Shown: positions 44,030-55,251 of the stretch, piece by piece | Position numbering within the stretch: position 1 is the first letter of the stretch | Layout: each line of letters opens with the position of its first letter | Assembly (NCBI GenBank): GCA_002633005.1 | Contig: NMRA01000549.1 | Location: forward strand, 59,123 to 123,122 | Length of the DNA stretch: 64,000 bases | Source of the DNA: Phoronis australis | Lineage: Eukaryota > Phoronida > Phoronidae | Direction: 5' to 3' | Position numbers and translations under genes: made by a program | The notes under the pieces: model-generated | Told to the model about the DNA's origin: nothing | Seen by the model: only the letters and a program-made list of their open reading frames with translations | Database searches by the model: none

Positions 44030-45150
44030 TGTTAAAATCAGAAAGTTGGACCACATCGTAAAATGTAAATAAAACAAATTGTTAATCTTATGAATTTATT
44101 GTTTTTTTGTTGCTGTCCCGTGTTTGTAAAGAATTTCTTAGCTTCTGGAAAATTCAATTTTAAGTGGTACCAACCTGTGACCTACTTCATGGAGCATTTT
44201 TGTCACACTTTCACTGACCGTGGTCACTCTTGTTGTGTTTTTCAGTGTCTTGGGTGGCTTGTATGAAATGATTTCATAACAAGTGATTACATTGTCGTAT
44301 GTTACATATTTTTGACAAAACAAGAACCTTGATCTCGCAATCTTTTCAAGAATTTGACTATTTTTTTCTGCTGACCATACAGGAGATTAAACTGGTGTTT
44401 AGAAACGAAAGAGAAAATTGTTGGAGACCACGGGATGAACATGTGCATTTGGGAGAAGATTGAGTATCTGAGGGAATATTCTCTGAAACTAGAACAAATG
44501 CAGTCGTGGATCAAGAAATTGATATTGTACCTGCGTGAACGTGATATGTCATTACAGCTCTCGTTAAAATTAAAGAGTATACATGAGTTAAAAAGCTGGA
44601 TAAACAGCTAATCAAGATAATCACTAAATAAAGACCAGCATCTGATAAGTTTATTAGCTCCACATATTCCTAAATCATAATCAATCTTAAATGTAATAAA
44701 ATTTTATTTTAATGTCTTGTTTTCACACTGGAAGACAGTACCGATGTTTTGAATCGACCTATGAATGCTGTAGTCGATGCTGTCAACTAAACCATGCTGA
44801 ACCAATTGTCTGCTTAACACTTAGTTATAAGAAGATACTAAAGTCCTGATTCTAATTCTTTTAAAACATCACCTTTTTATTTTACATGGGCGTGCATATA
44901 AAAATCATCAACGTCATGGCCCAGAGATTAAGCTTGTACAAGGTTAGGGCGAGTTCTAATTTAAAAAACAAATTATAACAATGATGAGTAGTAATGTTAT
45001 CAACTTTATTTCACATTTTATGTTTTGACAGTTGCAGTTACTTTCTAGGTTCGAATTAGTATTCTAACTTTACATATAAAAACAACTTTCCTGATAGCCA
45101 ACAGGTGTCAATTACAATATGATTATCACCCTCATTCCCATCTATATTGT
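44030..45150. other. Unassigned sequence
   Basis: Contains only short frames on either strand (for example 44138-44323 and 44302-44514, minus) with no recognised domain. AT-rich throughout. Confidence 0.4.
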
Positions 45151-45456
45151 TTAAAGGCGAAGGCAACTTTTTTCATGTCATTTTTAGCAAAAATAAGGTT
45201 CGTTGATAATCCCAGACATATTTTTCACATATTTACTTAATTAATTACTCGTCGTCTACTCCGGAAGTGACGTTTTGGGAGGCAAGAATTTCGCGACAAT
45301 TTCTTTTCATATAGTCTGACTGTGAGAGCAGTCGAGTCAGTCATTGTTCTACCTCGGTTGTGATAAATTCGGTCGTCGTTTGCTTTTGCTTACGAGTTAG
45401 TCAACATGCCACGCTGTTGCTGCGTACTGGGGTGTACTCATTATCGTCTCACGTAC

Positions 45457-45806
45457 ATAGGAAGAACTGTCCCACTTGCCCGAGTGTCCCGCGACACACT
45501 CCCACTGAAGGGTGATCTGAGCACCCAAACTGTTTACATCCCGCCGTGTGACTCCCTCGCCACACACCTGGCACCTTCCAAATAGCTCCAATACAAGTCC
45601 ACAATAAACTTATCAATCTTAGGCTCACCGATCTGTTCACTGGATGACGAACTGTCCTCTTCACTGGGTGTCGAACTGGGCCTGTATTCACTCCCACTAC
45701 TCAACATCGCTGCAGGGCTGCTTACAGGCTCTGGGCTAGAGACAACAGCACAGGGCGAATCACTAGTTCCCGGAATTGCACTCAATGGGGGTACGTTCGG
45801 AGGCAC
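45457..45806 (-). pseudogene. Kolobok-type transposase, Ser-rich linker and Cys motif region (broken)
   Basis: The minus strand reads a Pro/Ser-rich acidic stretch (TPSEEDSSSSSEQIGEPK), then KFIVDLYWSYLE, and after a frameshift near 45590 LFGRCQVCGEGVTRRDV. In proteins encoded by such transposons a phrase like KFIVFxxxLLELFxxCxxC follows an acidic linker behind the N-terminal THAP domain, so the order is right. The frame is cut where the left inverted repeat begins; the catalytic part of transposase is absent. The family assignment is from memory of the pattern. Confidence 0.6.
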
Positions 45807-45868
45807 GGGTGACAGTAGATGAAGTGTCTCCAGTCACTGTATATAGTGGCCACAGCTCGCGAGGCTTC

Positions 45869-46203
45869 TCACTTCAAAAACGCACCTCTCGGGGTTGGCG
45901 ACGGGGCACTGCCGGTAATCAACAGCGACGGTATGGTACCCTTCTTCAAGCGTTGTTTCGCAGGGACCTTCATCAATTCAGCGTACATATCTGTCATAAT
46001 CTGACGGCAGAAAATGCTTGCCACACATTCGATAACCCTCAACTGCTTTGTACGTTGCTTGGACGGATAGCGCTGCGTTCTTCAGATGAACGAGCTAGCC
46101 AAGTGCGGCGAAGTGTGTCATCCTTCGGAAAGCGACGCCAGGTACCCAAAGCCCGTGTGAGACGATAATGAGTACATCCCCGCACGCAGTAACAGCATTG
46201 CAT
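45869..46203 (-). pseudogene. THAP-type zinc finger exon (frameshifted)
   Basis: ATG at 46203 starts MQCCYCVRGCTHYRL, then WRRFPKDDTLRRTWLARS. After a stop and frameshift near 46045, EGYRMCGKHFLPSDYDRYVR follows, then in a third frame QRLKKGTIPSLLI. The C-x4-C...C-x2-H spacing, RFPKDDxLRRxW and final L-K-x-G-x-(V/I)-P-S are the THAP signature, a DNA-binding domain that in transposases recognises the transposon ends. Two frameshifts make this copy non-functional. Confidence 0.85.
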
Positions 46204-46439
46204 GTTGACTGACTTGTAAACAAAAGCAAACGAAGGCCGAACTTATCACAACCGAGGTGGAACAATGATTGAAAATGGCGTGAAACTCTTGCCTCACAAA
46301 ACGTCACTTCCGGATTACAGGACGAGAAACTAATCAAATTATGAAAAGATGTAATTAAGTGAAAAATATGTCTGGGATAATCAACGAACCTTATTTTTGC
46401 TAAAAGTGACATGAAAAAAGGTTGCTTTCGCCTTTAACA

Positions 46440-46785
46440 TCTTCGAAGAGAAGTGAGGATTTTAGGAAGGGGTTTATATCTTTAATCAATTGAAAAGTTA
46501 AAATCATTGAGTACATTCCCAGCATTGGCTTACTCGAATGACTTCGTGCAAAAGGTCAGTCTGTGTATTTTGATTTGAAAAACATTGAATCAATAGCAAA
46601 AGACCAATATAGCTTAAATGCTGCAAAAGTTTGAATGAGACTGAATTGATATCTTAGTCACAACAAACAATTTAATACTAGTAATTCAGAGCGTACGTCC
46701 GTCACCTACGTCCGTCACACTCAACTTAATTGAACACTTCTGACGAAGATTTCTTAGAAGATATCATCAAAAAATAGTGTGTTTT
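46440..46785. other. Unassigned sequence
   Basis: Short stretch containing a two-copy ACGTCCGTCAC word (46690-46720). Nothing else seen. Confidence 0.4.
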
Positions 46786-46789
46786 ATTT

Positions 46790-47270
46790 TTCAAACATTC
46801 CACGAATTCATCATATTTCCAAAAGAATTGACAAGAGTCCATTATAGACCGATATTTAAGGGCGTTCCAAGAATTCCTGAAAATTTCAGAATTCCCCTCA
46901 AGCAAGTCACATCCAAAATATTCGAAGAAATATTACACCAGCGACTTCAAAAATGGTCGGAGAGAGAAAACGTAATTTGTATGTGTCAAGCTGCGTTTAG
47001 GAATGGCCACAGTACGGTGGATCACATGTCTGCTTTATATACTTTAATAATCAAATCAAGGTAAGAAGTACAGGATAATCAAAGCAATATACGCGGAAGT
47101 AAACGCGTGCGTGGGATTGAATAATGGGAGCTATACGGAATTCTTCGATTGTCAGAACGGTCTAAGGAAAGGCTCTCAGCTATCAACGTTTTTGTTTATT
47201 TTATTTTATTTTGTTTTATTCATAAATGATTAAGAGCAAGAATTGAAACCCGGTGGTGGTGAAGAAATTT
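46790..47270 (+). pseudogene. LINE reverse transcriptase fragment
   Basis: The plus strand reads ENFRIPLKQVTSKIFEEILH followed by QRLQKWSERENVI and AAFRNGHSTVDHMSALYTL. Then, in shifted frames, comes a segment AVYAEVNACVGLNNGSYTEF ... GLRKGSQLSTFLFI ... FINDLEQELKPGG. These match RT blocks (FGFRxGxSTxD and xxGxRQGxxLSPxLFxxFIND) of CR1/jockey-type or related LINEs. The catalytic YxDD box was not found. Several indels, including a TTTTA-type run at 47200-47215. Confidence 0.7.
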
Positions 47271-48990
47271 CCATGGGATCAGCTGAATTTTGGAATCATT
47301 AGCGGATTGTTCGAAAAAACCCATCAACCTTGAATGGCCAATGCAACCGTGTAATTACCCATTTAGTTATTAAACGGCGTTAGATAACATTTTGGCGGGA
47401 AACCGAGGCCGGTTTCGCACCCGATCCGCAAGAGTTTCGAGTCGTCGACTTTACCATTGCACCACTCAGCGGCTGACGTCATCGAATGTGAAAATAGAAT
47501 ACTTAAATGAGCACGCGCAACAATCGCACGTTCAACAAAGGGCATTCTACCGTCATTTATACGCTATGAAAAATAAGACGCATAATTTCCATAAGAACGA
47601 TATTTTAATTCAGTGAAATTTATCTCTCATTTTCTCTCACTTGTAAATCACCGAACTCCAATTTGAATACGGGTATCGTGTCGTCGCGATCCTTCGACTT
47701 GAGCATTATTCTCAGTCACCAGTGGTAACTTATTTTAGCGGACGAAATTTTCTCGGTCGAAGCTTTGCGTGATAAACTGTGTAGTAAGCTATAATAGATG
47801 CTAAACCTGAATTGTTTACATTTTCTATTGGTTTTGAGTAAAAGCAATATTTGACAAAAATAGCTCGGCTTTTCTAAAAGGTCACCACCTCCGATCCCGG
47901 GCCTCTGACATAGAAAGCAGTTACAAAGCCGAGGCGAGTCGAGAAAGGTAGATCGACTCATTGCAATGTTTCTCGTTGACGCCCTTCGGGTGATAATTCT
48001 CCAAAATCCACGAGGGCTAGATAAGGAGGATAACGACTGAGAACATGTAACAATTTATATGTACATGTATCTGAAAACTGAAAGCTTGATACAAAACCCG
48101 AACAGCCGGAAACCATCATGATTACAACGTTTTTGGTTGATATGTCGTGTGTGAACTTACCGTATACTAGTATAAAATTTCTAGCTCGTTCAAGGTGTCT
48201 CAACTGGGAAGAGGCAAGTTGTCGTGTTTTTGAGAATTATTGATACAAAAGTTGGGTCACAAGCTAGATTCTATTCATTCAGCAAGGTTTCATGTTACGC
48301 TAAGTTCAGTCTTGTGTATTAAGATGGTCTGTGTACACCTAGCACGGGGTATACTGTCAAACTGAATCCGCTATTTATGCATGGAGATACACCCTCAGCG
48401 TATCATTAGGTTTGTTCATTATTACTATACATGTAGACCACGTGGGGTCGCTACCGTCGACTGCGTGAAGCTACTTACTTATTCATCGCTGAACAGTTAA
48501 TCCAAATTGTTATACTATTTATGATAGATTTGACTTGTAATTTGAATGTTAAAGTTTCAAATAATGCATCATGCATGTATCTCAGTTTCTATATCTTGTT
48601 TGTCTAAGTTTGTTTAACCTTTTATCTGTTTATCTTATACCCATCCCTTGTGTATGTTTTCATTCGCGCTATTTTATTGACCAACATCACTGGACCAATC
48701 AAAGAAAAACACATGTAAATAACCAATTATAGCCATGGCCATAAACCAGTTATCTGCTGGCCCAGCTCTTGATCTTGATCCTCTATTATCTGGTAATGAG
48801 GCGAAATTGCAATGGACTTTTGTCGCATATACAAGTCCCTTGATTGCGGAACAGACGCTACAATTACCAACTCCCAGTTTTTGTACAGAAGGGGTTAAAC
48901 ACTTTCTTGATTAAGTTTAACTATGTCAAGTATTAACATTCGATAACTTAGCGCACAATTCACTCAATTCGAATCATTCCTACACAGCAT
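47271..48990. other. Unassigned sequence
   Basis: About 1.7 kb without a recognised gene. A short segment near 47400-47500 (plus strand, GTTTCGCACCCGATCCGCAAG) looks vaguely tRNA-like but does not fold. Frames of 60-80 codons are present on both strands and look random. Confidence 0.35.
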
Positions 48991-48994
48991 CCAC

Positions 48995-50715
48995 CCTAAA
49001 TGAATTGTATTTCGATGTCATCTTAATACACGAATCATGGTTAACCACAACCAGCTGCCTTTCAGTCTTTCAAATTGATGGCTACATAATGTACTTCAAA
49101 CCTGCATCTGCTTTGTGTTCAACACACGTAAATGATAATCTTCCTGTCAATAAAGTTCAAGCTCTTGATACTTACACTATGTTCGAAGGCCTACTCTTTT
49201 TATCTCTATTACAATAAAATCATCTGCGTCGGTAACTTTTACAGACCGCTGGCTTCACATGTTGGAACCTTTAACTTTTTTCTTGAAGCGTCTGTCCCAC
49301 CATCGAAAACTTTCAAAATCACCGTAAAACACTGATTTTATTTGGAGATTACAACTTAAAACTTGTAGAGATACAAACAAGCAATTCACACTGGTATATT
49401 TCCAGATGCTCTTAAGATCGCTAAAGTAATCCCCGTTTATAAACAACATTGTTTGGACCCAGAGCACCCTGGAAATTATAGACCCATTTCTATTCTCCCA
49501 CCAACCTCAAAAATTATAGAAAAAACTATCCATACACAACTTTCAACTTTCCCTCAACTTTCCTATATGAAAATGATATTTTTATAAACATCAATATGGT
49601 TTCAGGAAATGTCACTCTGCAGAACTTGCTTGGCTTGAACTTTTAGACTGCATTTGTTCCCTTCTTGATAACGACATGAATCCTCTGCACATCTTTCTCG
49701 ATCTCTCTAAAGTTTTCGACACAATAGACCACCAAATACTCTTACAAAAGATGAATCACTATGGTATTACTGGAGTTAAATATACATAAACCGTACCCAA
49801 TATGTTTCACAAAAGGATACAACTTTCAGTTGCTTTCCAATTTCTACCGGTTTTCCCAAGATTCTGTCCTTTTCTTCTTAATTTCCATCAATGATCTCCC
49901 GTATTCTTCTCCCAAGGACACACTTCTTTATGCTGACGACATGTCTCGTCACAACTTACACAATGATTGAATTTTCCAAAACACACTTTACAGCAATCAG
50001 CCAGCATCAACAACAACCTTAAATCTATTTCAGTCTCACTGGTTTTCCATGAACAAACTTTCAATTAATACATCAAAAAGTAAATTAATGATCTTCTACC
50101 ACCCCCAAAAGGAAATTGAAAAATGTATTATCCCCACCATTTATATAAATAGCAAAATAATCTATCTGCCATGTGGACAGTTTCCCGTACCTTGGTGTTA
50201 CCGTTGACAAAAATCTGTCATGGTCCCCCACATAAACCTCATTTCAACCAAACTTAACAATCTTGGTAGACTCATATATAAATTCAAATCCTACCTTCCT
50301 CTCCTAGCTCTGAAGTTAATATATAATTCCCTTGTCCCCTTACTACAGCATTGCAACTTAGGGTTTCGGTAACACTAAGAAACTCAAGACAGTCCAGAAA
50401 AGAATCCTTCGGAATACATCAAATTCCAGTTATAATGCTCACACTCTGCCCATATGTAAGGAACTTCGACTCAACTGCAAAAGTTCACTACTAATTCCTC
50501 AATAATCAGCTTCCTACGTATTTTTACACTGACAACTTCTTTAGTAGACCCATCCAATATACATGTAAACTAAACAGACACATTAAAAACTCCTACATGT
50601 CTGAATCAATACTCAGCTGCTATTCCGACAATACAACCCAAAAATTTAATTCCTCCATCCAACAAATTTTCATCGCCTTGATATTCCTCGCCTCGTAAAC
50701 AACAACAACAAAATA
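48995..50715 (+). mobile_element. LINE (L2/CR1-like) pseudogene with EN and RT remains
   Basis: In order on the plus strand, with many frameshifts, are an endonuclease remnant (FDVILIHESWL, IICVGNFYRPLAS, LILFGDYNLKL), an internal deletion near 49380, then RT. The RT has GIFPDALKIAKVIPVYK, NYRPISILPPTSKIIEK, QYGFRK, IFLDLSKVFDTIDHQIL, LYADDMS (catalytic YADD near 49930), WFSMNKLSINTSKSKLMIF and LGVTVDKNLSW. A C-terminal piece follows. It ends near an AAC repeat (50698-50710), which may be its tail. Dead by numerous stops. In life such an element nicks DNA and reverse-transcribes its RNA at the site. Confidence 0.85.
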
Positions 50716-50719
50716 CCAG

Positions 50720-50867
50720 TCTTTGCTCTCTGCTCTCTTCTCTCTTCTCTCTGCTCTCTGCTCTCTTCTCTCTGCTCTCTTCTCTCTGATCTCTGATCTC
50801 TGCTCTCTGCTCTCTGCTCTCTGCTCTATGCTCTCTGCTCTCTCTCTCTCCCTCCCTCTCTCTCTCT
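50720..50867 (+). repeat. CT-rich simple repeat (CTCTGCT/CTCTTCT) at gap edge
   Basis: Polypyrimidine repeat of CTCT, CTGCTCT and CTTCTCT words running straight into the N gap. The downstream side of the gap (50968-51032) is also CT-rich, so the gap probably lies in the repeat. Such mirror-symmetric pyrimidine runs can form triplex DNA. Confidence 0.95.
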
Positions 50868-50967
50868 NNNNNNNNNNNNNNNNNNNNNNNNNNNNNNNNN
50901 NNNNNNNNNNNNNNNNNNNNNNNNNNNNNNNNNNNNNNNNNNNNNNNNNNNNNNNNNNNNNNNNNNN
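50868..50967. other. 100-base assembly gap
   Basis: Exactly 100 Ns, a conventional placeholder for a gap of unknown size. Confidence 0.99.
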
Positions 50968-51039
50968 CCTCTCTTCGCCTCAGTCCCCCTCTGCCTCCTT
51001 TCTCCGCCTCTCTCCCCCTCTCTCCTCCTCCATAGTTTG

Positions 51040-53202
51040 AAAGTGGCGTTTTTACGTTTTGACCTTATCGCTGCATGTGGCTTAATTGATTAAAATCCCC
51101 CAGAACATCTCCTTTCGAACCCAATAGTTGTCGCTTCGATATCACAGACTTCACTGGAAATAAATTTTTGTTTCTGACGTTTACTCAGCTCCGCTGTCAG
51201 TGCCGTATGAACAGTTTCCGCTTTTTTCATTTAGCATCAAGCAGACGATTGAGCAAGGAGGATAGATGACGTAATTTAGGGTTCAAACCAAAGGATTAGG
51301 TCAAACAAAAGCATAATTCGTTCTGATCTTCGTTTCATTTTGAAAATTAATTCGGCGGTGCGATATTTTTTTAATTTTCCACTTTCAAAACAACCCATCT
51401 GAATGAGCAAAAATCTGCAGCAATTTTACGACGTTTCGTTGAACTCGTGTTTTTTTTAACCCAGGCGATCCAGAGACTTGATTTGATTGTCAGGTTGGAC
51501 ACAAACAAATCGTGTGTGTTGGACACAGCTTTTCCAAAACAGGATTTTTCACTAAAAACAACAACCATTTGTATGAATCTAAATTTATTTGAAACTCTCA
51601 CATATTTGCTGCATGCACAGCCCGTATTTTTAAAAATAGCATTTTGGGGAAACAGGGTTACAGGTATAACCTTAAAACACTGCTTGCCTGCGTTTGTGTG
51701 GCTATTGAATAATTTTCGAGGCCAGCTAAAATTAGTGCGGTTGGACTGAGATATATGGAACGCGCCTGGCGCCACCTTATGACGAATCATTTGGACTCAT
51801 CCGAATACAACTAGGCGCGCCAGAGATGACTCGAAAAGTAATCCTAAGCATGTCAAGTACAGCCACATTTCTGTTCGACTCAGCAAGACGTCGTGGTCTG
51901 GTCAGTGATGACGTACATGTATGCTCCGATGTCAGTCAGTTTACGCGCCAACTGAGAAGACGTGACCAGCCAAAAGGTCACATAACCTCCCACGTCGCTT
52001 TGACAAATAACGAAGAAGTTTAAATGCACACCCATATTATTTAAAACAATAATAATCTGCCTTAGACCTGCCGTGTTGGACAGTTTTCGCAAATGACATG
52101 ACACGAAAGAAATGAGTAAGATTTGAATGAAATTAGCGTACTTCCAAGTTGTGACAATAGGTTGAACAGCGAAATTTAATAATGGAAGCGATGAGGATTT
52201 CGTAAACCAACAGACTATTATAACCTTAACACTGATTCTTTTCTTTTATCAATATCGACACGTGTTCTACAACTCGCCGACCTCGTCATTGACGCGTCAG
52301 CGTGCTAGAAATGACTCGTCACGAAGTGTCAGAAATGACTCGGTGACGCTACTGAGGCGCGTTCCATACAAGTAGTTCGCGAGTTGGAGCGCAGAGCAGG
52401 GCTGCCTCCCGTAGACCCAAGAAATTTGCGATTATGCAAGATCACGTACGTTTCGAGAAATAACGCCACTCATTTCAAGTAAAGCACGCGGTCCCATTTT
52501 TAATTTTTATCTTCAGTGCCTTCTGTCTACGGAACGCAGCCGAGAACCAACTATACTTATTGGCCTTAAGAGGTGATGACCGGAGGTAACCTGAACTCCA
52601 ATGAGCTGTTCCTGGAATGGTCAAAGGTGGGTCAACAGCTCTTTCAGAATATTATAGTGACTGGCCACTGTGCTCCGATGTCGTAATTATTATATTGTCC
52701 TATAAACAAACTTTTATTTGAAATTACCCTAAAATATTTCTATGCACAAGGTGCCCGTTTTATCAAATTTCGTAAGCCGTAAGGAGGGTTGTATCTCGGA
52801 CGACCGCAAGCTCGTTCTTGTGAAGGCGTCGGCCTAAGGCTAGTCCTACATATGCGTATGAGCGAAACGATTGCTACTAACGTAAACCTGATCGATCTTT
52901 ACATTCAAGCTAAACACTTACTTTCATAAACCACGTTAGTGTATAGTTTGACACAAGATACAACCGTCTTAACTAAGAACAAGTTTACGACTTTTGATAA
53001 ATGGGACTACGCTCCAGAAATTTGAAGTACGTCGTTCACACAAAGGGTAGCACTGCATGGCTTCCTCAGTACATCAGTACTGCTGATCGGATAGTTCCCA
53101 TCACGAGGCTAGACAATTCGAGTTCCTATCATGTCCAAATGCAGTCTGGTTAGTATCCAGTGTATGCCATTTTACACGATGCTGTAAACTAAACCACAAA
53201 AT
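51040..53202 (-). other. 3' flank of the muscarinic receptor gene; otherwise unassigned
   Basis: The receptor stop codon is at 53203-53205. On the minus strand the first AATAAA noticed is at 52713-52718 (TTTATT on the plus strand), about 490 nt after the stop, a candidate poly(A) signal. Left of it, opposing frames at 51371-51790 and 51447-51749 overlap and have no recognisable content. Confidence 0.45.
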
Positions 53203-53399
53203 TCATACCCTTGCGTGATTTTTTGCGCGATTGTTGGCAAGCTGTCTCATTCGAGCTTGGGCGACCATTTCGGCTGGTGACGGGTCCCGCCGTCTGAATT
53301 TACACGTCAAAATCCTCCAAAATGTCTTTCTGAATTGAGCATTGCATAGAGCGTAACACAACGGGTTGACGGTGCTGTTGATGTAACATAGCATGTAAC
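53203..53399 (-). CDS. Muscarinic acetylcholine receptor, exon 2 (TM7 and C-terminal tail)
   Basis: Entered on the minus strand through an acceptor (CTCGTGTTTCAG, AG at 53401-53400). It completes the Gly codon split at the end of exon 1 and reads (G)[21 protein letters not shown]7 of muscarinic receptors with the NPxxY-type NPLCY motif and the pocket tyrosines Y7.39 and Y7.43. The following [17 protein letters not shown] is helix 8 with a Cys that may be palmitoylated. A basic tail ends at TGA (53203). It supplies the last membrane helix of a Gq- or Gi-coupled receptor at the cell surface. Its frame and phase fit exon 1 exactly. Confidence 0.93.
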
Positions 53400-53462
53400 C
53401 TGAAACACGAGCAAGAAGGATGTGTAAGTGAATTGAGTGAGACTTGGGGCTAACAGCAAATA

Positions 53463-54010
53463 GTGACCAATATGGAGAAAGAGGCCAAATATGTTGTGGT
53501 GTTACCATACGTGAAAGGTGTGCGTGTGTGTCTTAAGCGTACTTTTACTAAGTTCAGTTTCACTACATCTATGAAACCTCATACTACATTACGGAATTTA
53601 TTAGTGCACTCCAAGGACAAGCGTGATAAGAATTGTAGCGGTGTAGTTTTTTACATTCCCTGTTCTAACTGTGATGTCTCCTACATTGGAGACACGCTTA
53701 GAAATTCTGGTTATCACCTTAAAGAACATAGGAAGGAGTTGGACGAGTGCACGGCCCGAGTGTTTGGAAGATCTGAAAAAACACCTCCCTGTCAAGACGG
53801 TCCTGCAATTACAGATCATGTTGTCCAAAATAATCGTGTTATTGGCTGAGACAGCTCCAAAATTCTACCAAATAAAAAGAACACTAATCGTAGGAAGATA
53901 ATGGAATCCATTTGCATCAGAGAAGTTAGAGTACGACGAACCTTGTTGAAGGAAGTTACGAACTTCCCCATGTTTATGACGTGTTACTACACACAGCGCC
54001 ACCTACATTG
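53463..54010 (+). pseudogene. Penelope-like element, RT-EN linker and GIY-YIG endonuclease fragment
   Basis: The plus-strand frame 53463-53849 reads [31 protein letters not shown]-like text, then VVFYIPCSNCDVSYIGDTLR with a following LKEHRKEL. That is the GIY-YIG core of Penelope-like retroelements (IPCxxCxxxYIGET-R-HxxE). Beyond the TGA at 53847 the similarity continues with RKIMESICIR and NFPMFMT. The catalytic Tyr and His are visible. It lies in the muscarinic receptor intron in the opposite orientation, its left edge only about 60 bp from the exon-2 acceptor. Confidence 0.85.
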
Positions 54011-54019
54011 AAGAAGATG

Positions 54020-54605
54020 GCAGAGTCAATATCATGGCCGTCGAAAACTTCTGCCGATTTTTAAGGTTAACCCTTGGATATGGTATAAGAACGGAATAGT
54101 TTCAATCGAGCAGACATCCAGATGAGACTTTTGGTGGTTGGTCCTCATCGGATAACAGTGATGATAGTCGTAAATGTTGGTCTTTTAGACCAAAATTACA
54201 AGCTGACCTCTACTCTGCAGCAGAGTAATTTTCAATCTTTGTTCGGGTCTTAATGAATTTCGTGAAATGAGGCTTAGACATTTTAATCGTACATAAGCTT
54301 TATTTAATGAAACGGGCCCGGGACTTTTTAAGTCATGAAGAATCGTTGTTACCTTTTAAATTGCAATCGATTGAATTCCGTTACCTGTAAGGATATCAAC
54401 CCATAGATGTCGCTCTTACACTGCCCACTCTTTTTAATACGTTTAACATTGTACTATGTTCGTAGTTACTCGTAGGCCTACATCGTGGTCAGTAGGTGCT
54501 GGTACTTCGTGTTGATTTTTGTTTTTAACGTGCCAGCTCTCGTTCTAGATGCCGATATAAATTTCACAACGAAGTGACGATCAGAAAAATCCGAACGGTC
54601 CGTTG
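54020..54605. other. Unassigned intron sequence
   Basis: Nothing recognised, except GAAACGGGCCCGGGAC near 54309, which resembles the ends of GGGCCCGTT-type MITEs such as that at 60452; no partner end was seen. Confidence 0.4.
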
Positions 54606-54608
54606 GAG

Positions 54609-54740
54609 CTTAACACACAGCGGTTCCCAGCTGTATTTTGACAATAGTCTTCATGCAGCTATCTGGTTGGCTAGTTAAATCTTCGCCAGCCAACCAGCTG
54701 TATGAAGACTAGCATCAAAATACAGCTAAGTGTATTAACT
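54609..54740. repeat. Hairpin with ~50-60-bp arms inside the receptor intron
   Basis: AGCTGTATTTTGA...TAGTCTTCATGCAGCT...GGTTGGCTAG (54629-54674) pairs with CCAGCCAACCAGCTGTATG ... AGACTA ... TCAAAATACAGCT (54686-54727), with weaker pairing outside (CTTAACACAC against GTGTATTAA). The loop is about 11 bases. Either a small foldback MITE or a transcribed hairpin; it lies in the receptor intron so would be transcribed with it. Confidence 0.85.
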
Positions 54741-54744
54741 TCAC

Positions 54745-55250
54745 ATAGACCTTGAAATTTCACACCGCCTGGGTTTTTCAGCTCGTCGTGAAACTTATAA
54801 TTATTCATTGGCATATAGAGCAATTGATCAGCGGGGGTGCTTCCAAAATCGACCGACGCTCACCTTGCCATTTACCTTTAAGTGGAATGCAATCTAATAA
54901 AATCAGTTTTTGCACAGTTTTCCGACTTGAAGGCTTACCAAACCAATGCATTTCCCACAAGCTCGATTTTTGTCAGGTGCAATATTAAGAGGCGTTAAAC
55001 AAAACAACGAACCGCCTCACTTAATCGGTAATCCAACCTTGAATCCAAACAGTGTAGGAAGTCCGTACATTGAAAGTGTAGAATTTAGTGTTATACATAT
55101 CACACTGGAATTACACAACAAAGATTGTCCTGCACACGTCAAAATTATGATCGAGTGAGAACAATTATCTGCAGAAATAATACGGTGAGTATAACTGTTT
55201 ACAAACAAGGCTTTCTAAAGGAACTTAATTCACTCGAAGATTCGACGTTT
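54745..55250. other. Unassigned intron sequence
   Basis: Short frames only; nothing recognised. Confidence 0.4.
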
Positions 55251-55251
55251 T

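Larger units (their letters stand above)
45155..46433 (-). mobile_element. Kolobok-type DNA transposon, internally deleted, TTAA TSD
   Basis: TTAA stands at 45151-45154 and again at 46434-46437. The ends are AGGCGAAGGCAAC (left) and its counterpart GTTGCTTTCGCCT (right), within inverted repeats of about 280 bp (45155-45457 and about 46165-46433). The right end leads, on the minus strand, into a THAP exon. TTAA duplications plus a THAP-bearing transposase define the Kolobok superfamily; piggyBac shares the TTAA but not THAP. At 1279 bp it is far shorter than an autonomous copy and its reading frame is broken. The left inverted repeat also contains the first THAP codons (MPRCCCVLGCTHYRL on the plus strand), so the copy is partly inverted-duplicated. 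Confidence 0.85.

Noticed and set aside
50723-51040. Ser/Leu-rich frame crossing the N gap
   Set aside because: It is a translation of a CT simple repeat and of Ns.
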